Origin: Gammaproteobacteria bacterium
GTDB taxonomy: Bacteria; Pseudomonadota; Gammaproteobacteria; SZUA-229
DNA: 32,382 bases
Reading direction: 5' to 3'
Assembly: GCA_015488295.1 (NCBI GenBank)
Contig: WFOC01000116.1
Location: forward strand, 1 to 32,382
Position numbers and translations under genes: made by a program. Of the stretch, positions 19,266-28,576 are shown in pieces. The notes below the pieces were generated by a model. It was not told where the DNA came from. It was given only the letters and a program-made list of their open reading frames with translations, and did not search any database. Numbering within the stretch: position 1 is the stretch's first letter; each line of letters starts with the position of its first letter.

Positions 19266-21185
19266 GTGTTCGTGGATAAACAAAAATCGTCAAACATCAT
19301 CGATCTTAATCGCAGTCTTCAACAAAAAGAGACTGAGATCGAATTGTTGCAGAAGACTTTTACCGAAATCGGCAGCGAGCTGGATATCGAAAAAGTTTTT
19401 CAGATCGTCTCCGAGCGCGCGCGGGAACTGATCAATGCGGAAACCCTGTTAATCCCCCTGTTAGATAGTAACTGCGAAACCTATACTTATCGCGGTGGTG
19501 CTGGCAAAAATGCGGAAGAGATTGTCGGTGAGTCGCTGCCGCTGGATTTTGGTGTTTGCGGCTGGGTGTGGAAACATAAAAAACCCTGGTGGCAGGGCAT
19601 GATGAATGAGCTCAGTGGTGATGAAAAAAATCGCTGGGAGCAGGAAGCTGGCAATATGATTCTGGTGCCGCTGCAGGGGAAACGGCACTTTCTTGGTGGT
19701 ATTGCTGGTCTGAATAAGCGAGGAGGCGGTAGCTTTGGCAAAAAAGATCTCAGCCTGTTGCAGCTGTTTGCCAGCATCGTTTCTGTTGCTATTGAAAATG
19801 CCATGGCGGTCAAGAGCATGGAAGATTCACATGCGCTGAATGAAGACTACCGTTACAAGCTTGAAAACCTGAACAAACAGCTCATCGAAAGCAGCAAAGA
19901 GCTGGAATATCTGTCGTTATATGATTCGGTTACGGCGCTTCCTAATCGCTCATTATTTTATGATCGTCTTTCGCGTGACATTGTCGAAGCCAGAAATGAC
20001 GGCAGCACGATTGGCGTGCTCTTAATCGATATTGATAGTTTTAAGGACATCAATGATACGCTCGGCCATGATCTTGGTGACAGCCTGCTCAACAAAATTG
20101 CGCGCCGCTTTGATGACGGCATTAATATCAACGAAACACTGGCTCGCCTTGGTGGTGATGAATTTACCGTGATTTTACCCGGGCATGATCAGGCGCAGGT
20201 GCTCAGGCGTGCAGAAAAACTGATTGATAGCCTGAAGCCGGCTTTCATCCTTGAGAAAAACAGCATTGTGGTCAGCGCCAGTATTGGTGTTGCGGTTTAT
20301 CCGGATCATGGTGAGAACATCGGCAACCTGTTGAGCCACGCTGATTTTGCCATGTATGAAGCCAAAAGCAGCAGCCTGAAAATCTGTGTGTATAACCCGG
20401 ATAGCGATCATCTGGCGCAGGGGCATCTGGCGATGGTTGCCGACGTGCGAACAGCGATGAAAGAAAAACAGTTTGAACTGCATTATCAGCCAAAGGTCAG
20501 TGCGGTGAGTGGAAAGGTTGTTTCTGCAGAAGCTCTGGGACGCTGGTGCTGCACAGAGCGTGGTAATGTGCCGCCGAATATCTTTATCAATGTGCTTGAA
20601 CAGAACGGCCTGATTGATGAGTACACCTACTGGGCGATAGAGACGGCGCTGGCGCAGGCAAAAGACTGGCAGCAGCGTTACGGTGAGATGCGAATTGCTG
20701 TCAACCTGTCACCACAAACCTTGATGCATCCGGGCTTTAAGGAAAAGTTTGACCAGATTGTTAAAACAGAAAATGATGGCAAGTTGCTGACTTTTGAGAT
20801 TACAGAAAATCTGTTTTTGTCTGAGTTCGACCGGCTGGCCGAAGTGCTTGAGCATATCTGTGCGCTGGGCGTGGAATTATCGATTGATGATTATGGCACG
20901 GGTTATTCTTCGTTGAGCCGGCTCAGACGTTTGCCCGTTAGCGAATTAAAAATCGACCAGACCTTCATCAAGGAAATGGTCGACAATAAAGATGATCAGG
21001 TTCTGGTGCACTCAACCATCGAGCTGGCACATAATCTTGGTTTGAATGTGGTGGCCGAAGGCGTGGAAAATGAAGCGGCACTGGCACTGCTGAGAAAATT
21101 AGGCTGCGACACGATACAGGGTTTTTTGATCAGCCAGCCATTGCCGGTGGAAAAATTTAATGCGTTTATTGAAGCGCAGTCATAG
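19266..21185 (+). CDS. GAF-GGDEF-EAL bifunctional c-di-GMP signalling protein
   Basis: GAF-like N-terminus; RLGGDEFTVIL; EAL domain AEALGRW, VNLSPQTL, TFEITEN, SIDDYGTGYSSL, VVAEGVEN. GTG start. Confidence 0.92.
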   Translation: MFVDKQKSSNIIDLNRSLQQKETEIELLQKTFTEIGSELDIEKVFQIVSERARELINAETLLIPLLDSNCETYTYRGGAGKNAEEIVGESLPLDFGVCGWVWKHKKPWWQGMMNELSGDEKNRWEQEAGNMILVPLQGKRHFLGGIAGLNKRGGGSFGKKDLSLLQLFASIVSVAIENAMAVKSMEDSHALNEDYRYKLENLNKQLIESSKELEYLSLYDSVTALPNRSLFYDRLSRDIVEARNDGSTIGVLLIDIDSFKDINDTLGHDLGDSLLNKIARRFDDGININETLARLGGDEFTVILPGHDQAQVLRRAEKLIDSLKPAFILEKNSIVVSASIGVAVYPDHGENIGNLLSHADFAMYEAKSSSLKICVYNPDSDHLAQGHLAMVADVRTAMKEKQFELHYQPKVSAVSGKVVSAEALGRWCCTERGNVPPNIFINVLEQNGLIDEYTYWAIETALAQAKDWQQRYGEMRIAVNLSPQTLMHPGFKEKFDQIVKTENDGKLLTFEITENLFLSEFDRLAEVLEHICALGVELSIDDYGTGYSSLSRLRRLPVSELKIDQTFIKEMVDNKDDQVLVHSTIELAHNLGLNVVAEGVENEAALALLRKLGCDTIQGFLISQPLPVEKFNAFIEAQS

Positions 21186-21235
21186 GCTTCATAACTGTCT
21201 TTAGAGGTGTTAAGGCAGCTTTCTGTCAGGGAGAG

Positions 21236-21351
21236 AAGTTTGCAGTTGGCAGTTATCAGTTAAAAACAAAAACTGAAAACCACGTAATTGATCGCACAAG
21301 CAATGCTTTTGTTTTTTACTGTTAACTGATAACTGCCGACTGCAAACTTTT
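21236..21351. repeat. Dispersed imperfect palindromic element, copy C
   Basis: gtttgcagttggcagttatcagttaaaaacaaaa ... ttttgttttttactgttaactgataactgccgactgcaaac; centre tcgcacaagcaatgcttttg. Confidence 0.88.
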
Positions 21352-21381
21352 TCGATATTGTTCATGCCAGGCCTCTAAATA

Positions 21382-22773
21382 TTAAAAACGAATAATCACC
21401 TTCAGCCCCTGCCCGCTATCAGCCTGGCATAGTTGCAAGCTTCCCCGGTGCATCTGCACCACACGATCAACAATTGACAGACCAATGCCGCAACCGGCGA
21501 CCTGGTGATTCTGCGCCCGATAAAATCGTTCCACGACCCGTTCACGATCTTCTTCTGAAATGCCCGGCCCGTTATCTTCAAAAATCAAAGTGGTTTTTTT
21601 ATCTTGCTGTGAAAGGCTTATTTTTATCTTTCCGTTTTCCGGCGTGTGCGAAATAGCATTGGTCAGCAGGTTGCGAATCAGTAGTCGCAGAGAAGGTTCG
21701 TTGCCATTGATCGACGCGGCATGTGTTTCGTTAAAGCTGATCTCGATGTTCCTGTTGATTGCCAGCGGGGATAACATGGCGCTTTCTTCGATAAGCAGCG
21801 CATTCAGATCTACCCGGGTAAAATCTTTGCTCAGCAGTTCGGGTTCCAGCCGTGCCAGTGTGAGCAGTTGTTCGACCAGGTGTGTGGTTCGGTCAACGCT
21901 GTGAATAACCTGATCAAGCGATTCATTTTGCTGTTTATGATTTTTGGCATTTTTTGCCAGCTCGGTGTGCAGGCGAATGGCTGCCAGCGGTGTGCGTAAC
22001 TCATGGGCTGCGTCTGAGGTGATGCGCTTTTCACGCGCCAGGGTTTCATTTAAGCGAGTTAATAACTGGTTGAGAGCATTTTTAATGGTTGATAATTCTG
22101 CATAATTATTATCAGTTTCTATTCGTTCAAGATTGTCACCGCTGCGCCGGTTGATCTGTGAGGCGAGTTGATGCAGTGGTTTCAGTCCCTGATAGATGGA
22201 GAAAAACATGATCAGGAACAGTGCCGGTATCAGAATAATGAACATGTAAAAAAGATCATTGCTGATTTTTCCGGTGAGGTCGTTGCGCACATCAATGCGC
22301 TCGGCGGTAATGCAGATGTATTGCCCGTTGCTGCTGCGAAGTTTGAATGCGCGCCAGTCGTAGCCGTTGATGAGCGTGTCGTGAAAGCCGGGAGCCTGTT
22401 CGGTGATTGGTTCCAGTGGCGCATTATATGATTTGATCAGCAGGTTGCCTTCATCATCCCAGACCTGAAAAGACAGCTTGGTCTCGTAGGCGTGTGCCGG
22501 ATTGTTGTCAGTGTTTTTACCCTGTTCTTCAAAATCGATATACATGAGTGCAATCCCGTTCTCATCCAGATATTCCTGAATTCTGGAAAAACCGCCGTCA
22601 GCGTTCTGTGATTGTGCCAGGCTGAGAATGATTCGGGCAGAGCGTGCCAGCTGGGCATCGAACAGCTCACGGGTTTCGTGACGTACATCCTGATAGGCGA
22701 ACCATGCGATGCCGCCGACCAGAATGATTGATGCAGTAATGAGGCGTGATAATAATTGAAAACGGATTGACAT
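21382..22773 (-). CDS. Sensor histidine kinase (QseC/PmrB-like)
   Basis: Two TM helices with periplasmic domain; H-box DAAHELRTPLAAIRLHTELAK; DNGPGISEEDRERVVERFYR; GCGIGLSIV. Confidence 0.92.
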   Translation of the reverse strand: MSIRFQLLSRLITASIILVGGIAWFAYQDVRHETRELFDAQLARSARIILSLAQSQNADGGFSRIQEYLDENGIALMYIDFEEQGKNTDNNPAHAYETKLSFQVWDDEGNLLIKSYNAPLEPITEQAPGFHDTLINGYDWRAFKLRSSNGQYICITAERIDVRNDLTGKISNDLFYMFIILIPALFLIMFFSIYQGLKPLHQLASQINRRSGDNLERIETDNNYAELSTIKNALNQLLTRLNETLAREKRITSDAAHELRTPLAAIRLHTELAKNAKNHKQQNESLDQVIHSVDRTTHLVEQLLTLARLEPELLSKDFTRVDLNALLIEESAMLSPLAINRNIEISFNETHAASINGNEPSLRLLIRNLLTNAISHTPENGKIKISLSQQDKKTTLIFEDNGPGISEEDRERVVERFYRAQNHQVAGCGIGLSIVDRVVQMHRGSLQLCQADSGQGLKVIIRF

Positions 22774-22790
22774 GGCGCTGTGGGTTTTTC

Positions 22791-23450
22791 TCAGGCTTTA
22801 GCGATGATGTAACCGATGCCGCGCACGGTTTTGATCAGCTCGCTGCAGAATTTTTTGCGCAGGTGATGGATGTGTACCTCGATGGTGTTGCTTTCGATTT
22901 CGTCGCCCCAGCTGTAGAGCTTCTGCTCCAGATGGTGTCTTGATAAAACGCGGCCCTGATTGGTGATTAACTCTAGCAGCAGTGTGAATTCGCGCCGTGA
23001 TAGAGTTATGGGCTGCTGCCGGTATTCCACAGTATGGGCGGTGGTGTTGATAACAATGTCTTTGTATTGCAGTGTTTCTGATGCACTGCCGCGATTACGG
23101 CGGCTCAAAGCGCGCAGGCGAGCGCATAGCTCGGCAAACTCAAAAGGTTTTACCAGGTAGTCATCTGCGCCGGCATCAAGACCTTTGACGCGGTCAGCAA
23201 TATCGTCCTGTGCGGTGAGAATCAATACCGGGCTGTGGTCGTTTGCTTCGCGCATCTTTTTCAGCACATCAAGGCCGCTCATCCGGGGCAGGCCGATGTC
23301 CAGAATGATGCAGTCATATTGTGTGCCGGTGATGGCTGAGAGCGCAGTTTCGCCATTTTTCACCCAGTCGACAGCATTATCCTCGCGGCGCAAACCTGCG
23401 CAGACACCATCACCAAGTAGCGTATCGTCTTCGACCAGTAATATTCTCAC
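22791..23450 (-). CDS. OmpR-family response regulator (QseB/PmrA-like)
   Basis: MRILLVEDDTLLGDGV, DIGLPRMSGLDVL, DDYLVKPFEFAEL; winged-helix LSRREFTLLLELITNQGRVLSR...VHIHHLRKKF. Confidence 0.95.
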   Translation of the reverse strand: MRILLVEDDTLLGDGVCAGLRREDNAVDWVKNGETALSAITGTQYDCIILDIGLPRMSGLDVLKKMREANDHSPVLILTAQDDIADRVKGLDAGADDYLVKPFEFAELCARLRALSRRNRGSASETLQYKDIVINTTAHTVEYRQQPITLSRREFTLLLELITNQGRVLSRHHLEQKLYSWGDEIESNTIEVHIHHLRKKFCSELIKTVRGIGYIIAKA

Positions 23451-23493
23451 AATGTAATCCGTCGCTTTGTTTGTAGTGTTTTAGGCTTTCTTT

Positions 23494-23510
23494 CTTAAGG
23501 TTTTCTTAAG
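23494..23510. promoter_or_regulatory. PmrA/QseB-type box 1
   Basis: CTTAAG-GTTTT-CTTAAG, matching YTTAAK-N5-YTTAAK, in the intergenic region upstream of both the regulator and tlpA. Confidence 0.7.
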
Positions 23511-23541
23511 GCTGTGGCTGATGCTTTTAAATTTAACCAGT

Positions 23542-23558
23542 CTTAAGGGTTTTTTAAG
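23542..23558. promoter_or_regulatory. PmrA/QseB-type box 2
   Basis: CTTAAG-GGTTT-TTTAAG, matching YTTAAK-N5-YTTAAK, tlpA-proximal. Confidence 0.7.
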
Positions 23559-23612
23559 AAAGACAGATTACTCTTGTTGGCAGTAATTGAAAATTTATAT
23601 AACCGTTATTTT

Positions 23613-24107
23613 ATGAAAAAAATTATTGCCTTTATTCTACTGACGGCTTCCTTGCTGAGTTTGAATGTGTATGCCGAAGTGTCCCAGTCAGTAGCGCAGG
23701 CACCTGATATAAAACTGCCGACGGTCGATGGCAGTGTGCAGCTTTCTGACTTTAAGGGCAAAGTGGTCTATCTGGATTTCTGGGCATCGTGGTGTGTGCC
23801 CTGTAAAAAATCGTTTCCCTGGATGAATATCATGCAAAAACGTTATGCCGATCAGGGCTTTGTTATTGTGGCGGTTAATCTTGATAAAGAACGGGCGCTT
23901 GCTGATAAATTTCTTGAACAGATGGTGGTGAATTTTATAGTCGCTTTTGATGCCAGTGGCAGCAGTGCAGAAGAATACAAGTTGAGAGGTATGCCCAGCA
24001 GCTATTTGATTGGTCGTGATGGTAAGTTGCATGCGTCGCACATTGGCTTTCGTGAAAAAGATAAAGATAAATTAGAGCAGGCGATTAAAAGTCTGCTGCT
24101 CAGGTAG
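23613..24107 (+). CDS. TlpA/ResA-like exported thiol-disulfide oxidoreductase
   Basis: Signal peptide MKKIIAFILLTASLLSLNVYA; thioredoxin fold VYLDFWASWCVPCKKSFPWMN with WCVPC active site. Confidence 0.9.
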   Translation: MKKIIAFILLTASLLSLNVYAEVSQSVAQAPDIKLPTVDGSVQLSDFKGKVVYLDFWASWCVPCKKSFPWMNIMQKRYADQGFVIVAVNLDKERALADKFLEQMVVNFIVAFDASGSSAEEYKLRGMPSSYLIGRDGKLHASHIGFREKDKDKLEQAIKSLLLR

Positions 24108-24129
24108 TCAAACAGCAGGTGTTTTTTGT

Positions 24130-24342
24130 ATGAAGTTAAGTCTTTTATTTATTGTTATGGCGCTGCTTGCAGGTTGCAGTTCTATGGGTGTGGAGCCGTG
24201 GCAACGTGATTTGCTGGCAAAAGATTCGATGCAGCCGGTACCGAATTATTTTGAAAACTTTTATGACGAGCATATCTATTTTAGTAAAGAAGCCTCCAGT
24301 GGTGGTCAGGGTGTTGGTGGAGGTGGCTGCGGATGCAACTGA
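24130..24342 (+). CDS. Small lipoprotein with glycine/cysteine C-terminus (DUF4266-like)
   Basis: Lipobox LLAGC; EPWQRDLLAKDSM; tail SSGGQGVGGGGCGCN; overlaps the next ORF. Confidence 0.85.
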   Translation: MKLSLLFIVMALLAGCSSMGVEPWQRDLLAKDSMQPVPNYFENFYDEHIYFSKEASSGGQGVGGGGCGCN

Positions 24343-25643
24343 TAAAGATCAAGGGCAAGCTTGCAATGGCGACCTGCACCCTGTTGCAGGTGAGTGCTTC
24401 TGTTAGTCAGGCCGGTGCCAGCCAGTCTGGTGACTGGGATATCGATTCCTCATTTTTATATTATTCAGAAAGTGATGGTCGGGTTACCGCGTTTGAACCG
24501 GCAGTAAGGGCCGGGGTTGATCTGGGTGATGATGAGTACATTAATTTTCAGGTAGTGGTTGATGCACTGACCGGTGCCACCCCCAACGGTGCGCATAAAT
24601 CAAAACAGGTGCAGACATTCACCAACCCGTCTGGCAAGGGTGAGTATACGGTGCAGCCTGGTGAGTTGCCATTGAGCACAACTTTTCGTGATACCCGCGT
24701 GGCAGTAACGGCAGAATGGGATAAACCCATTGATCGTTTGTCCAGTGTGCTGTTGGGTGCCAGTGTCTCGGCGGAGGTTGATTATACTTCGCTGGGTGTC
24801 AGCTCGACGTATCAACGTGACTTCAATAACAAAAATACCACGCTTGCTGCGGGCCTTGCATTAACCTTCGACACTATAATGCCTATCGGTGAAGTGCCGG
24901 AAGGTTTAAATCCGATGCGGGTTGGTGGTGTTGATCAGCAGCGTCTGGGAGCGAGTGATACCAGAGAAACGATTGATCTGGTAATTGGTTTTACCCAGAT
25001 TGTTAGTCGTACCACCCTGTTTCAGCTGAATTATACTTTCGGCACATCTTCGGGGTATCATAATGATTACAATAATGTATTAACCGTGGTGAATCCTGAT
25101 GGTACGCTGAGCACAGCGCCCTGGGTTGCATCAGGCACGGGTAATCGACCTTATCTATTTGAGAAACGCCCTGATTCACGCAGCAGAAATATTCTGTTTT
25201 TCAGAGGTGTGCATCACCTGACAGAAGACGTGATTAATTTCTCTTACCGCTATTTTACCGATGACTGGGGTATAAATTCACATACGCTGGATTTCAGATA
25301 CCGTTACCAGCTGAATTCGCGCCAGTACCTGCAGCCGCATATTCGTTACTACACACAGACCGGGGCAGATTTTTACCGGCATGATCTGGTGCAGGGCAGT
25401 GATGTTGATGCCAGTGGCGTGGCGATAGTGCAATATGCCAGCAGTGATTATCGCGTTGGTGCCTTTGATAGCACAACGCTGGGATTGTCTTATGGCATTG
25501 CTTTAACAAATAACAGCGAGCTCACCATACGTGGTGAGTTGATGCAGCAGAAGATTGATAATTCTGAAGTGCCAAGAGCCGGTGAGGAAACCCCTGATCT
25601 GACAGCGGTGATTTTCCAGATGGGTTACCGTTTTATCTGGTAG
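24333..25643 (+). CDS. DUF3570-like outer-membrane beta-barrel protein
   Basis: Alternating amphipathic strands, C-terminal aromatic (FQMGYRFIW); INFQVVVDALTGATPNGA; ATG lies within the preceding lipoprotein gene. Confidence 0.8.
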   Translation: MQLIKIKGKLAMATCTLLQVSASVSQAGASQSGDWDIDSSFLYYSESDGRVTAFEPAVRAGVDLGDDEYINFQVVVDALTGATPNGAHKSKQVQTFTNPSGKGEYTVQPGELPLSTTFRDTRVAVTAEWDKPIDRLSSVLLGASVSAEVDYTSLGVSSTYQRDFNNKNTTLAAGLALTFDTIMPIGEVPEGLNPMRVGGVDQQRLGASDTRETIDLVIGFTQIVSRTTLFQLNYTFGTSSGYHNDYNNVLTVVNPDGTLSTAPWVASGTGNRPYLFEKRPDSRSRNILFFRGVHHLTEDVINFSYRYFTDDWGINSHTLDFRYRYQLNSRQYLQPHIRYYTQTGADFYRHDLVQGSDVDASGVAIVQYASSDYRVGAFDSTTLGLSYGIALTNNSELTIRGELMQQKIDNSEVPRAGEETPDLTAVIFQMGYRFIW

Positions 25644-25671
25644 ATTTTTTTAATTAGTAGTGGTGGTATTC

Positions 25672-25699
25672 AAGGTGTCCTGTCGGGCACCTTTTTTTA
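25672..25699. terminator. Terminator between the DUF3570-like gene and aroE (convergent)
   Basis: aaggtgtcc-tgtc-gggcacctt followed by T tract. Confidence 0.8.
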
Positions 25700-26548
25700 T
25701 TCTGTGTTTTGTTGCTGATCAAATGACTGGCGCAGTTGTTTTATGACGGGAGAGGTTTCCGGTTTAACGCCGCGCCAGATATAAAATGATTCTGCTGCCT
25801 GCTCGACCAGCATGCCCAGGCCATCAAAAACCTGTTTGGCACCATTGCCTGTTGACCATTGCATGAACGGTGTGGCCTGTGCTGCATACATCATGTCGTA
25901 ACTGCAGGCAGCGGTTTTGAAAACGGTACCGGGGATGGGTGGCAGGTCGCCCTGCAGGCTGGCGGAGGTGCCGTTGATGACAATATCAAAACATGCATCA
26001 TTGATTTCATCCAGCCCGCAACCGTTGATTGCTCCCAGATCGGAAAAGTCCTCAGCCAGTTGTTCGGCTTTGTGTTTGGTTCGGTTTGCGATTAATAGCG
26101 AGGCGGGTTGTTGTTCCAGCAGTGCCTGTAGTACGCCGCGAACAGCGCCGCCAGCACCGATGAGCAGGATGTCTTTATCTTTTATTGTGACACTGTGATT
26201 TTTCATCAGGTCGCGTACCAGCCCGATGCCATCGGTGGTGTCACCAAACAGACTACCGTCTGCCTGCAGCACTAAAGTATTTACCGCGCCAGCACGTTGT
26301 GCACGAGCGCTGTGTTGTGTGGCGCATGACCAGGCATCTTCCTTGAATGGCACGGTGACGTTTAAGCCTTTGCCATTGCTGGCAATGAAATCTTTTACTG
26401 CTTGCTCAAACTGACCGATCTCGACCAGTTCAGCGGTGTAGATCAGCGACTGCTTTGTTTGCTCGGCGAACTGTGTGTGTATCTGCGGTGATTTGCTGTG
26501 AGCTATCGGGTTGCCAAAGACAGCGTAGCGATCAATAGTGGTAGTCAT
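25697..26548 (-). CDS. aroE: Shikimate dehydrogenase
   Basis: RYAVFGNPIAHSKSPQIHTQFAEQT, LNVTVPFKEDAW, GAGGAVRGVLQALL, DGLGMLVEQAAESFYIWRG. Confidence 0.96.
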   Translation of the reverse strand: MTTTIDRYAVFGNPIAHSKSPQIHTQFAEQTKQSLIYTAELVEIGQFEQAVKDFIASNGKGLNVTVPFKEDAWSCATQHSARAQRAGAVNTLVLQADGSLFGDTTDGIGLVRDLMKNHSVTIKDKDILLIGAGGAVRGVLQALLEQQPASLLIANRTKHKAEQLAEDFSDLGAINGCGLDEINDACFDIVINGTSASLQGDLPPIPGTVFKTAACSYDMMYAAQATPFMQWSTGNGAKQVFDGLGMLVEQAAESFYIWRGVKPETSPVIKQLRQSFDQQQNTE

Positions 26549-26567
26549 GTTTGTCCGGGCGTGGGGG

Positions 26568-27641
<1,074 letters not shown>

Positions 27642-27709
27642 TTACATTATTTAAATTTGAAAATATCGTGGCATAATATGGTTTTTTACAAACAGGGAAT
27701 GGTGAGCTA

Positions 27710-28219
27710 ATGCGTGAGAAAAAAATAACAGGTTTATTGGCGGGCAGCGTTACATTTTTTTTATTACTGGTGCCGTTAATGCTGGTGCATGCGGATGAGG
27801 GCAAACGGGTATCTCATCCGGGGGTGTATGTTCAGCAGGTAGATAAACCGGTTTCAGCGGTTTATGACGCTTTGTATAAAAGCCTGGAAGAGGCACGTTT
27901 TTATGTGGTGTTCGAGCCGGATATCGGAAAAAACCTGGCGCGTTTTTCAGAGAAGTGGGGCGATGATTATAATCAAAACAAGCTTTCGGTTATTCGCAGC
28001 ATGATTTTCTGTAACGGCTGGTATGCCAATGAAGTCAGTAACTTAGATCCGAATATGTTGGGTTTTTGTCCGCTGCATCTGACCCTGATCGAACGTGATG
28101 GTAAAGCCACGGTGCTGTTTAACCGACCGGGTGTGATGGCGAAAAATAGTCCCGCGCAAAAGCTGCTGGAAGAAATTGAGGACAAGATTATCGGTGCGGT
28201 ACAGCAGGGCTTAAAATAA
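27710..28219 (+). CDS. DUF302-like exported protein
   Basis: Signal peptide; VDKPVSAVYDALYKSLEEARFYVVFEPDIGKNLARF pattern of DUF302. Confidence 0.65.
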   Translation: MREKKITGLLAGSVTFFLLLVPLMLVHADEGKRVSHPGVYVQQVDKPVSAVYDALYKSLEEARFYVVFEPDIGKNLARFSEKWGDDYNQNKLSVIRSMIFCNGWYANEVSNLDPNMLGFCPLHLTLIERDGKATVLFNRPGVMAKNSPAQKLLEEIEDKIIGAVQQGLK

Positions 28220-28356
28220 GCGCCTTGTTTTTGTGGCGAATTTTTTAAAAGCAAAGCCTGAAGAGCATTCTTCATTTTTTTGATTTATGGCAGGAACATG
28301 ATGATGGGGACTCATAATCAGGCACTCTAAAGTTCTATATTTTGTTTTTTTAGACG

Positions 28357-28400
28357 AGAATAATAACGGAGCCGGCGTTTGTCGGCTTTTTTATTATTCT
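28357..28400. terminator. Terminator-like hairpin
   Basis: agaataataacggagccg-gcgtttgt-cggcttttttattattct; GC core plus complementary A/T flanks, 138 nt past the DUF302-like stop. Confidence 0.7.
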
Positions 28401-28576
28401 TGTGTCGATATATTGTAAATAGTAGATTTCCCGGCTTGAATTGCTATAAGTAAGCTAATAAAAATGTGATCAAACTCAGGGCTAAAGCAGGTTTTTTCGT
28501 TCTCTATTGTCTGTTATGTGCCTGCACCAGCCTGCAATTCTCATGAATTGCTCATTGATATTTGGGGAAACATCAC

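Noticed and set aside
1840-21351. Considered whether the three GCAGTT-type repeats are a CRISPR array
   Set aside because: Copies are kilobases apart, palindromic and ~115 bp; no regularly spaced short repeats or cas genes.
28220-28576. Considered a c-di-GMP (GEMM) riboswitch upstream of the GGDEF-EAL gene
   Set aside because: No GEMM consensus core or tetraloop-receptor pattern recognisable by eye.
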